A stretch of DNA of 64,000 nucleotides from Gelatiniphilus marinus. Its GTDB lineage: Bacteria > Bacteroidota > Bacteroidia > Flavobacteriales > Flavobacteriaceae. This document shows positions 18,429 to 25,629 of the stretch, in pieces. The stretch is taken from the NCBI RefSeq assembly GCF_042678305.1, contig NZ_JBHUDT010000001.1, one strand, 5' to 3'. Positions within the stretch are counted from its first letter, which is position 1; the number at the start of each line of letters is the position of its first letter. The notes below the pieces were generated by a model. The model had not been told where the DNA came from. It made no database searches and saw only the letters and a list, made by a program, of their open reading frames with translations. Both the position numbers and the translations under genes were made by a program.

Positions 18429-19444
18429 TGCAAAGCACCCGAACCTTTACAGACAAGCTTTTCCTTATCCTAAAAGGGTTGGGTATGGGTGCTGCCAACA
18501 AAGTTCCCGGGGTTTCTGGTGGTGTTGTAGCCTTTGTAGCTGGTTTTTATGAAGAGTTTATCTACTCGCTTCAAAAGGTAAATAGTAAAGCTTTCAAACT
18601 ACTTGTTAACGGACGCTTTAAAAGCTTTTATCAATATATTAACGGACGTTTTTTGGGCCTGCTCTTTTTTGGGATGGTAGTAAGCTATTTTAGTGTTTCG
18701 AAAATATTGGATTATTTAATAAAACATTACGAACTGTTTGTTTGGAGTGTTTTCTTTGGCATGATAATCGGTTCAATTTATTACATCTACAAAGATTTTG
18801 AAGATTGGAATTACAGAACATATCTATCATTATTCATAGGAATTGCACTAGGTGTAAGCATCAGTTTTTTAAATCCTGCTAAAGAAAACGATAACCTTTG
18901 GTTTGTGTTTTTCTGCGGAATAATTAGCGTTTCGGGCATGACGCTTCCGGGGTTTTCTGGCTCGTTTATTCTTATTCTTTTGGGTAATTATGTGTTGCTT
19001 TTAGTCGATTCGGTTAACGCTTTATTCGATACGGTTTCAGATATTTTTAGAGGCGATTTTAGTTTTTTTGAAAACCCAGAACGCATTAGAATGCTAAAGG
19101 TGCTCACTGTTTTTACCTTGGGTTCGGTAACTGGTTTGGTAACGTTTTCGCATTTGCTCAATTATATTTTAAAACATTACAAAAGCATCACTCTTTCTGC
19201 TATTATTGGTTTTATTGTCGGGTCTTTAGGTGTGGTTTGGCCCTGGAAAAAAACCATTTACCAAATAAACGACAACGGCAGTTTTATATTAGACTCAACC
19301 GGAGAAAAAATAATTGCTAATTACAAACGCTTTGTGCCAGAGCTAAACACAGAAACCTTTTATGCTACATTATTTATTATTTTGGGTATTGGTATTGTTT
19401 TAGCACTTGAAATTTACGGTAAAAAAACACGAAAAATAAAATGA
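18428..19444 (+). CDS. DUF368 membrane protein, undecaprenyl-phosphate translocase family (copy 2)
   Basis: Paralogue of the preceding gene, 338 residues, with the signature GAANKVPGVSGGVVAFVAG and the second half-repeat MTLPGFSGSFILILLGNY. The family aspartate (GAAD in copy 1) is asparagine here, suggesting that the two copies are not functionally identical; a heterodimer or division of labour is possible. Copy 2 also has a longer insertion before the last helices (SDIFRGDFSFFENPERIRMLK). It overlaps aroE by four bases (ATGA), so three to four genes form one operon. Confidence 0.9.
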   Translation: MQSTRTFTDKLFLILKGLGMGAANKVPGVSGGVVAFVAGFYEEFIYSLQKVNSKAFKLLVNGRFKSFYQYINGRFLGLLFFGMVVSYFSVSKILDYLIKHYELFVWSVFFGMIIGSIYYIYKDFEDWNYRTYLSLFIGIALGVSISFLNPAKENDNLWFVFFCGIISVSGMTLPGFSGSFILILLGNYVLLLVDSVNALFDTVSDIFRGDFSFFENPERIRMLKVLTVFTLGSVTGLVTFSHLLNYILKHYKSITLSAIIGFIVGSLGVVWPWKKTIYQINDNGSFILDSTGEKIIANYKRFVPELNTETFYATLFIILGIGIVLALEIYGKKTRKIK

Positions 19445-20178
19445 ACAAATTAGGGCTTTTAGGTAAAAACATATCCTACTCATTTTCAAAAACATATTTT
19501 AAAAAAAAGTTTGAAGATGAAAAAATAGATAATACAACTTACGAAAATTTTGATATAGATTCTATAAATCTGTTGCCTTCAATCATAAAAAACACCCAAG
19601 GTTTAAAAGGGCTAAATGTTACCATTCCGTACAAAGAACAGGTTATCCCGTTTCTTGATAAACTAAACAAAAAAGCCAGTGCCATTGGTGCGGTAAACAC
19701 CATAAAAATAACAAAAAAAGGCAAGCTTGTAGGCTATAACACAGACTGCTACGGCTTTAAAAAATCATTAAAACCTGCATTAAAATCGCAGCATAAAAAA
19801 GCATTAATCTTAGGTACGGGCGGCGCCAGCAAAGCTATTGCTTATAGTTTAAAAGAACTCGATATTGCTTATAGCTACGTATCCAGAAAAGCTTCAAAAG
19901 GCATAGATTTTACATATCGCACACTTTCTGAAGACATTGTAAAAGAGCATCAAATTATTATCAACTGTACGCCATTGGGCACATTTCCAAACCTAAGCGA
20001 CTGCCCAGATATTCCGTATAAAGGCATTACAAAAAACCATATTTTATTCGATTTAATATACAACCCCAAAGAAACCCTCTTTCTTAAAAAAGGTAAATCA
20101 AGCGGTGCAAAAACCATTAACGGATTAAACATGCTTAAATTTCAAGCAGAAAAGGCTTGGTCTATATGGAATTTGTAA
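19441..20178 (+). CDS. aroE: Shikimate dehydrogenase
   Basis: NADPH-dependent reduction of 3-dehydroshikimate to shikimate in aromatic amino-acid synthesis. At 245 residues it is a compact version typical of Flavobacteriia. Seen are the N-terminal LGLLGKNISYSFSKTYF, substrate-binding GLNVTIPYKEQVIPFLD near residue 58 with its catalytic lysine, the NTDCYGF motif near residue 100, the nucleotide-binding LGTGGASKAIAYSL near residue 122, and NCTPLGTFP. The start overlaps the previous stop by four bases. Confidence 0.95.
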   Translation: MNKLGLLGKNISYSFSKTYFKKKFEDEKIDNTTYENFDIDSINLLPSIIKNTQGLKGLNVTIPYKEQVIPFLDKLNKKASAIGAVNTIKITKKGKLVGYNTDCYGFKKSLKPALKSQHKKALILGTGGASKAIAYSLKELDIAYSYVSRKASKGIDFTYRTLSEDIVKEHQIIINCTPLGTFPNLSDCPDIPYKGITKNHILFDLIYNPKETLFLKKGKSSGAKTINGLNMLKFQAEKAWSIWNL

Positions 20179-20217
20179 TAAAAAATCTACCGAAACCATT
20201 AAAAGCAGCACTAACAC

Positions 20218-20248
20218 TTTGTAAATACTAGAGTTGTTACTATCTTTA
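20218..20248 (+). promoter_or_regulatory. Promoter of the DUF349 gene
   Basis: TTTG at 20218-20221 and TATCTTTA at 20241-20248 are separated by 19 bases, the normal spacing of the Bacteroidota -33 and -7 elements. The -7 box has one mismatch in its last base. The start codon is 38 bases downstream. Confidence 0.55.
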
Positions 20249-20286
20249 AACCTTAAAGCATATTACGAACCTAAACATTTTTTAAA

Positions 20287-22272
20287 ATGTCTGAGATAGA
20301 TAACCTGCAAAAAGCAGACGGAAAAGAAGAAAACAAATTGCCCATTGCAAATGAAGATACCGGTGAAAACACATCATTGGAAAACAATACCGCATCTACT
20401 GAAGAACCCCCTACAGCAATTAATAAAGAAGAGCCTTCGGTTGAAATCGCCAAAGAAAGCAAAACACCCGAAGATGAAGACGTAATAAACGAGATTGAAG
20501 AATCGAATGCTGAAGATGCTGAAGACGAAGGCAATAAAGAAAGGCACAGCATTGCAGTAAAAGAATACGACAAAATGTCGTTGGAATCTCTTGCCATAGA
20601 GTTGGAAAAACTGTTGAAAAACGAAAAAATCCAAGCTATAAAATCTCATGTAAACGATATAAACAATGAGTTTAAAACAAAATTCCAGGCTTTTTTAGAC
20701 GAGAAAAAAACAGAGTTTTTAAACGATGGTGGCAACGAAATAGATTTCTATTACTCTTCACCCGTACAAAAACGATTTAAAACAGCTTACAAAGCCTACC
20801 GAAACAAGCTAAACGAACATTATAAAAGTTTAGAGAAAAACCTAAAGCAAAATTTAGCCGACAAGCTTGAAATAATTGAAGAGCTAAAAGGTTTGCTTAA
20901 CGTAGAAGAAAACATAAACACCACATACAAACATTTTAAAGAACTACAAGAACGCTGGAGAAACACAGGTCCAATTCCAAGAGACAAATACAACAATGCC
21001 TGGAACTCTTACCACCACCACGTAGAGCGCTTTTATGATTTTTTACACCTAAACAGAGACCTACGCGATTTAGATTTTAAGCATAATCTAGACAAAAAAT
21101 TAAAAATAATCGAGCGTGCCGAAGAGCTGGCCAAAGACGATAATGTAATGCGTGCTTTTAGAGAGCTACAAGAGCTTCATAAAATGTGGAAAGAAGAACT
21201 TGGTCCTGTATCCAGAGAACACCGTGAAGCCATCTGGGAGCGTTTTAAAGCAGCTACAAAAATAATTAACGACAAACGGCAAGAATATTACAAAGAAATC
21301 GATAAGGTTTACGAAAAAAACCTTGAAAACAAACTCGAAATCATTTTAAAAATAGAAGCCATAAGCCAACAAGAAAGCAAAACCCACAGTGCTTGGCAAA
21401 AAAGGATAAAAGAAGTAGAAACCTTGCGAAACGCCTTTTTTAATGCAGGGAAAGTGCCCCTAAAAGTTAACGAATCCACTTGGGCAAAATTTAAAGATTC
21501 GGTTAGGGCTTTTAACAAAAAGAAAAACGCATTTTACAAAGGCTTAAAAAAAGAACAATACGACAACCTCCAGAAAAAATTAGAGCTCATTAAAATTGCC
21601 GAAGACAACAAAGACAGCGAAGACACAAAAGTTACTACGGCCTTAATGAAAAAAATACAAAGCGATTGGAAAAAAATTGGCCATGTACCACGAAAAGACA
21701 GCGATAAAATATGGAAACAATTTAAAACAGCTTGCAATTATTATTTTGATAAATTAAACGCCAACAGAAATGCAGCAAGCCAAGAACAGCATGATGCCTA
21801 TAATAAAAAACAAGAGCTATTAAATACTTTAAAAGACCTAAGTTTAACAGGCGATAAAGACAAAGACCTGGCAACACTTAAAACCCAAATAGATGCCTGG
21901 AAAAATATTGGAAGGGTACCAAACGACAAGCGCTACATTGAAGGTAAATTCAATAAAACACTTGAAGGTTTGTTCTCAAGTTTGAAAATGGACAAGAACA
22001 CTATTGAGATGATTAAATACGAAAACAAATTAGACAACCTTAACAGTAGTGACAACAATACCAGAAACCTTGATAACGAACGCGTTTTTATAAGAAAAAA
22101 AATAGACGAAGTTAAGAGCCAAATCAACCAATTGGAAAATAACTTGCAGTTTTTTACAAACGTAGATGACGACAACCCGTTGGTAAAAGAAGTACACAAC
22201 AATATTGCTGAGCACAAAAAAGCCCTTGCTCTCTGGAAAACCAAACTTAGTAAAGTAAAAGACCTATATTAA
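20287..22272 (+). CDS. DUF349 repeat protein
   Basis: Cytoplasmic 661-residue protein. The first 100 residues are acidic and low-complexity (many E, D, N), followed by at least five DUF349 helical repeats, each with a conserved core such as LQERWRNTGPIPRDKYNNAW, MWKEELGPVSREHREAIWERF and DWKKIGHVPRKDSDKIWKQF. The C-terminus is a predicted coiled coil. DUF349 proteins are widespread in Bacteroidota and of unknown function. It has its own promoter and is followed by a MITE-like element. Confidence 0.88.
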   Translation: MSEIDNLQKADGKEENKLPIANEDTGENTSLENNTASTEEPPTAINKEEPSVEIAKESKTPEDEDVINEIEESNAEDAEDEGNKERHSIAVKEYDKMSLESLAIELEKLLKNEKIQAIKSHVNDINNEFKTKFQAFLDEKKTEFLNDGGNEIDFYYSSPVQKRFKTAYKAYRNKLNEHYKSLEKNLKQNLADKLEIIEELKGLLNVEENINTTYKHFKELQERWRNTGPIPRDKYNNAWNSYHHHVERFYDFLHLNRDLRDLDFKHNLDKKLKIIERAEELAKDDNVMRAFRELQELHKMWKEELGPVSREHREAIWERFKAATKIINDKRQEYYKEIDKVYEKNLENKLEIILKIEAISQQESKTHSAWQKRIKEVETLRNAFFNAGKVPLKVNESTWAKFKDSVRAFNKKKNAFYKGLKKEQYDNLQKKLELIKIAEDNKDSEDTKVTTALMKKIQSDWKKIGHVPRKDSDKIWKQFKTACNYYFDKLNANRNAASQEQHDAYNKKQELLNTLKDLSLTGDKDKDLATLKTQIDAWKNIGRVPNDKRYIEGKFNKTLEGLFSSLKMDKNTIEMIKYENKLDNLNSSDNNTRNLDNERVFIRKKIDEVKSQINQLENNLQFFTNVDDDNPLVKEVHNNIAEHKKALALWKTKLSKVKDLY

Positions 22273-22306
22273 AAGGGAGCACCACAATACATTTACAAGT
22301 TTAAAA

Positions 22307-22437
22307 GAGGCTGTCTGAAAAGTAATTTTACAGTGTTATATTTAGCGCAGTCGAAATATCTTAGAAAAATTTATACATAAGATTCTTCGAATGCGGCCAG
22401 AATAACAAACTACATTTTTTGTCTTTTCAGACTGCCT
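22307..22437. repeat. MITE-like inverted-repeat element
   Basis: About 130 bases bounded by 15-base inverted repeats at 22308-22322 (AGGCTGTCTGAAAAG) and 22423-22437 that differ at one base. It has no coding capacity. The interior carries a palindrome-like stretch (GCAGTCGAAATATCTT and AAGATTCTTCGAATGCGGCC) resembling a short repeat scattered in Bacteroidota genomes. A T-run follows the right arm, so on the plus strand it could also terminate the DUF349 transcript. Direct target repeats were not convincing. Confidence 0.55.
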
Positions 22438-22457
22438 GTTTTTTTTCACTTACAACA

Positions 22458-23828
22458 TTACAAAGCACTAATAATATCGTATTTAGTAATAATTTGGTGT
22501 GTTCCATTTTCCAGTTTTACCAAAACCGCATTATTATCTCTGTTGAATAATTTTGAGAGGTCTTCGATAGCTGTGTTTTTACTTACCACAGGGAATGGTT
22601 TATGCATCACATCTTTTATAGGTAAATCTGAAATATTCTTGTTTTCAATAAACATGCGCAACAAATCAGCTTCGTCAATAGCGCCCACAAATCCTGTTGA
22701 ATCTTCTACGGGTATTTGAGATATTTTATATTTTTTCATGCGCTCGATAGCATGCGAGACTAATTCTTCGGTTTTAACGGTTACTAAATCTTGAGTTTCG
22801 GTGTTTTTAACAAGGTCTTCTGCTGTGGTAATTTTGTCTTCAATAAATCCGCGTTCGCGCATCCACTCATCGTTAAACATTTTACCAACGTAGCGGCTTC
22901 CGTGGTCGTGAAACAGTACTACAACTACATCGTCTTTTGTAAAATGTTCTCTTAATTGCAGTACGCCTTTTATGGCTGCACCAGCCGAATTCCCTAAAAA
23001 CATACCCTCTTCTTTGGCTAGTTTTTGGGTGTAAATAGCGGCATCTTTATCGGTTACTTTGGTAAACCCATCTATTAGGCTAAAATCTACATTTTCTGGT
23101 AAAATATCTTCACCAATGCCTTCGGTAATGTAGGGGTAGATTTCGTTTTCATCAAACTCACCGGTTTCGTGATATTTTTTAAACACCGAACCGTAAGTAT
23201 CTACGCCCCAAATTTTAATATTTCTCCCAAAGCGTCGAGATTGTTCTTTTAAATATTTACCAACGCCAGAAATGGTACCGCCTGTACCAACGCCAACTAC
23301 AAAATGCGTGATTTTGCCATCGGTTTGTTTCCATATTTCCGGCCCTGTGCTTTCGTAATGTGCTGCGGCATTACTGGGGTTATCGTATTGATTTACGTAC
23401 CATGAGTTTGGGGTTTCTTCGCTCAATCGTTTTGAAACCGAATAGTAACTTCGTGGATCTGTTGGCTCTACATTTGTTGGGCACACCACCACTTTGGCAC
23501 CAACGGCACGCAGAATATCCATTTTTTCTTTGGATTGTTTATCGCTTATTACAAAAACACATTTGTAGCCTTTTACAATAGCTGCTAAAGCTAAACCCAT
23601 ACCGGTATTGCCCGATGTGCCTTCAATGATTGTTCCTCCTGGTTTTAAACGCCCGTCGGCCTCGGCATCTTCAATCATTTTCAGGGCCATCCTGTCTTTT
23701 GTGGAATTGCCCGGATTAAAGGTTTCGTATTTTGACAGCACCAAACATGGCAAGTCTTTGGTTATTACATTTAGTTTTACCAAAGGTGTATTGCCAATGG
23801 TTTCTAGTATGTTTTTAGCGTATTCCAT
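22458..23828 (-). CDS. Cystathionine beta-synthase / cysteine synthase with C-terminal CBS domains
   Basis: PLP-dependent beta-family enzyme of 456 residues. The N-terminal catalytic domain has the lysine that binds PLP in NPGNSTKDRM (K44), the GTSGNTGMGLA phosphate-related loop near residue 70 and GVGTGGTISGVGKYL near residue 176. Residues from about 335 form two CBS domains (LVTVKTEELVSHAIERMKKYK and IKDVMHKPFPVVSKNTAIEDL), which in eukaryotic enzymes bind S-adenosylmethionine. It makes cystathionine from serine and homocysteine or cysteine from O-acetylserine; sequence alone does not separate these. A candidate promoter box is at 23923-23930. Confidence 0.92.
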   Translation of the reverse strand: MEYAKNILETIGNTPLVKLNVITKDLPCLVLSKYETFNPGNSTKDRMALKMIEDAEADGRLKPGGTIIEGTSGNTGMGLALAAIVKGYKCVFVISDKQSKEKMDILRAVGAKVVVCPTNVEPTDPRSYYSVSKRLSEETPNSWYVNQYDNPSNAAAHYESTGPEIWKQTDGKITHFVVGVGTGGTISGVGKYLKEQSRRFGRNIKIWGVDTYGSVFKKYHETGEFDENEIYPYITEGIGEDILPENVDFSLIDGFTKVTDKDAAIYTQKLAKEEGMFLGNSAGAAIKGVLQLREHFTKDDVVVVLFHDHGSRYVGKMFNDEWMRERGFIEDKITTAEDLVKNTETQDLVTVKTEELVSHAIERMKKYKISQIPVEDSTGFVGAIDEADLLRMFIENKNISDLPIKDVMHKPFPVVSKNTAIEDLSKLFNRDNNAVLVKLENGTHQIITKYDIISAL

Positions 23829-23922
23829 TTCTGATTTTATTTTTTTTTTAAAGGTGAAATGTGTTCGCCTTTGAAATTTTTAGTTGAATTCTGAATCTTT
23901 AATTCGGCTCTATTCTTAGCCA

Positions 23923-23930
23923 CAAATTTA
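23923..23930 (-). promoter_or_regulatory. -7 promoter box of the CBS-domain synthase gene
   Basis: Read on the minus strand this is TAAATTTG, an exact TAnnTTTG match. It would give a leader of about 90 bases. I looked for a riboswitch in that leader and saw no recognisable one. Confidence 0.4.
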
Positions 23931-23990
23931 AGGTTTTACTACGACTATTATTATAAGTTTATGAATGCATTATGAGTAATAAGTTTTTTT

Positions 23991-24045
23991 AGACCTGTCT
24001 GGTTTGATACTGAAACAAGTTCAGCACAGGAAACCTGACAGGTCT
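23991..24045. repeat. Long imperfect palindrome
   Basis: Fifteen-base arms at 23991-24005 (AGACCTGTCTGGTTT) and 24031-24045 with a single mismatch surround a 25-base core that itself contains a smaller hairpin (CTGAA ... TTCAG). It looks like a member of a dispersed palindromic repeat family or a bidirectional terminator. Confidence 0.5.
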
Positions 24046-24133
24046 CCAATTCTAAAATGGCTACATTTATTTTAGCTTAAACCTTATTTTTTATGATTGA
24101 AAATGGCGATTAATACTGAAACATAGCAAATAT

Positions 24134-24288
24134 GCCCGCGCTAGGGATTGCAGCGGCATCCTTTTTAAAGACAAAAAAGAACTGATTTTGGCTAAGAACT
24201 GAACTTTAACAGATTGCCACGTCCTTCGTCCTAGCAATGACGCTTTAAAAAGATATAGCGGAAAGCCCGACCCTTGTGGTAGCGCCCA
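24134..24288 (+). ncRNA. Putative structured RNA, copy 1
   Basis: Shares with the element at 50085-50200 the blocks GCCCGCGNTAGGGATTG at its 5' end and GAAAGCCCGACCC near its 3' end, then NAGCGCCC or TAACGCCC. The ends can pair: GCGCTA at 24138-24143 with TAGCGC at 24280-24285; in the other copy the same stem is GCGTTA with TAACGC, a compensatory change. An inner stem CTTTTTAAAG (24161-24170) pairs with CTTTAAAAAG (24243-24252). The apical part appears expanded by a palindromic repeat at 24210-24242. No good promoter box precedes this copy, so it may be a degenerate relative. Confidence 0.45.
24210..24242. repeat. Small palindromic repeat, type A copy 1
   Basis: Begins CAGATTGCCACGTC and ends TCCT.GCAATGACG, with ATTGC and GCAAT as outer arms. 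Nearly the same sequence occurs in frame inside namZ at 25921-25957. It lies in the apical region of the structured-RNA candidate. Confidence 0.6.
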
Positions 24289-24306
24289 AAAAAGAGTATC
24301 GCTTTC

Positions 24307-24343
24307 ATTTCGACAAGTTCAATGCCACGTGCGGAAATGACAG
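24307..24343. repeat. Small palindromic repeat, type B
   Basis: TCATTTC and GAAATGA form the ends of a short imperfect palindrome around AAGTTCAATGCCACGTGC. It resembles dispersed intergenic repeats of Bacteroidota. Only one clear copy is in this window. Confidence 0.35.
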
Positions 24344-24388
24344 TTTAATGGTTTTCTAAACTATTAATTTTAGATTTTTTGTTTTAAA

Positions 24389-25624
24389 TTATTGGAACCG
24401 AATGGCTTTTACTGGCGATATTTTTGTGATGATGTACGAGGGTACCAAAAGCATGAGCAGGCACAGCACCAGTGTGCCGATGTTTAGGGCAACGATGTAA
24501 CTTAAACTTATGTAAACTGGGGCTTCGGAGACATAATACACGTTTGGATCGAGTGGAAATAGTTTAAAATACTTTTGCGCAAACAAGATGCCCAAACCTA
24601 TGATATTACCCCATAAAAGCCCTAGAGATATAAGATAGGCCGCATTGTAGATAAACAGTTTGCGAATGCTGAAATTGTTGCTTCCAAGGGCTTTTAAAAC
24701 GCCTATCATTTGGGTGCGTTCGAGTATTAAAACCAGTAGCGCGGTAATCATGTTAATACCTGCTACGAGTATCATAATACCAATGATGCCGTAAATGTTT
24801 TTATCGAAAATCTTGATCCATTCTAAAATGGAATAGTATTTTTCGGCTATGGTTTGTGTGTTTAATGTGGATGGCGTGTTTTTATAAATTTCGATGCCTT
24901 TTTTTTGCAGTTCGCTGTAATCATCTATAAAAATTTCGAAACTGCCAATTTGGTCTTCGCCCCATCTGTTAATGCGTTGCAAATGCCGAATATCGCCTAT
25001 AAGATATTGTGCATCAAAATCTTGAAATCCGGAATTATAAATGCCAACAATGTTGTATGTTATGATGTTTGGGAGTTTGTTTGGGTCGTGTTTTTTAAAT
25101 ATCATTTGAAATGTATCGCCCAATTTAAACTGCAATCGGTTTGCCAAATATTTCGATATTAAAACATCTTCGTTGCGTTTATCGCTGTAATCTGGCAGTC
25201 TGCCTTCTATTAAAAATTCTTTAAAATAATCCCATTTATAATCTGCACCAACCCCTTTTAAAATGGCTCCTTCAAAATCGGTTTCGGTACGAATTACTCC
25301 AAATTTTGTGGCTACGGCTTGAATGTGACTGATGCCTTCAACCTGTTTAAAATCGGGGTAAAACTCTTGGTTTTTTGAGATGGGAAATGCGCTTTCCTGC
25401 GAGTTATTGCTATCGTAATTTGTAATATTTATATGCCCGTTAAACGCCACGACCTTATCGCGGATTTTTTGCTGCAAGCCAACGCCGGTAGCAATGGCAA
25501 CCATCATTACCACAATGCCAATGGCAATGGCCGCAATTCCTATTTTTATTATTGGTGCAGATATGCTACTTTTATACGCTTTACTGCCAATAATGCGTTT
25601 AGCTATAAAAAACTCGTAATTCAA
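24389..25624 (-). CDS. LolC/LolE-like ABC transporter permease
   Basis: FtsX/MacB-type permease of 411 residues: one N-terminal membrane helix (IGIAAIAIGIVVMMVAIATGVG), a large extracytoplasmic domain (about residues 50-270) and three C-terminal helices in the FtsX domain (GIIGIMILVAGINMITALLVLILERTQMIGVLKALG). This is the layout of the lipoprotein-releasing LolCDE complex; the ATPase partner is not adjacent. The start is TTG at 25624, the only start after an in-frame stop. Its promoter box (25650-25657) lies inside the divergent namZ gene, only five bases separate the two genes. Confidence 0.88.
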   Translation of the reverse strand: MNYEFFIAKRIIGSKAYKSSISAPIIKIGIAAIAIGIVVMMVAIATGVGLQQKIRDKVVAFNGHINITNYDSNNSQESAFPISKNQEFYPDFKQVEGISHIQAVATKFGVIRTETDFEGAILKGVGADYKWDYFKEFLIEGRLPDYSDKRNEDVLISKYLANRLQFKLGDTFQMIFKKHDPNKLPNIITYNIVGIYNSGFQDFDAQYLIGDIRHLQRINRWGEDQIGSFEIFIDDYSELQKKGIEIYKNTPSTLNTQTIAEKYYSILEWIKIFDKNIYGIIGIMILVAGINMITALLVLILERTQMIGVLKALGSNNFSIRKLFIYNAAYLISLGLLWGNIIGLGILFAQKYFKLFPLDPNVYYVSEAPVYISLSYIVALNIGTLVLCLLMLLVPSYIITKISPVKAIRFQ

Positions 25625-25629
25625 TTTAT

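Larger units (their letters stand above)
23829..24388. other. Repeat-rich intergenic region
   Basis: A 560-base gap without a gene between two minus-strand genes. It contains, in order, a candidate promoter box for the upstream-reading synthase gene, a 55-base hairpin element, a structured-RNA candidate with an insertion, and two short palindromic repeats. These are listed separately. No tRNA or open frame worth reporting was seen. Confidence 0.7.

Noticed and set aside
23830..23922. Possible SAM or other sulfur-related riboswitch in the leader of the CBS-domain synthase gene
   Set aside because: No conserved core of a known riboswitch could be found in the predicted 90-base leader.
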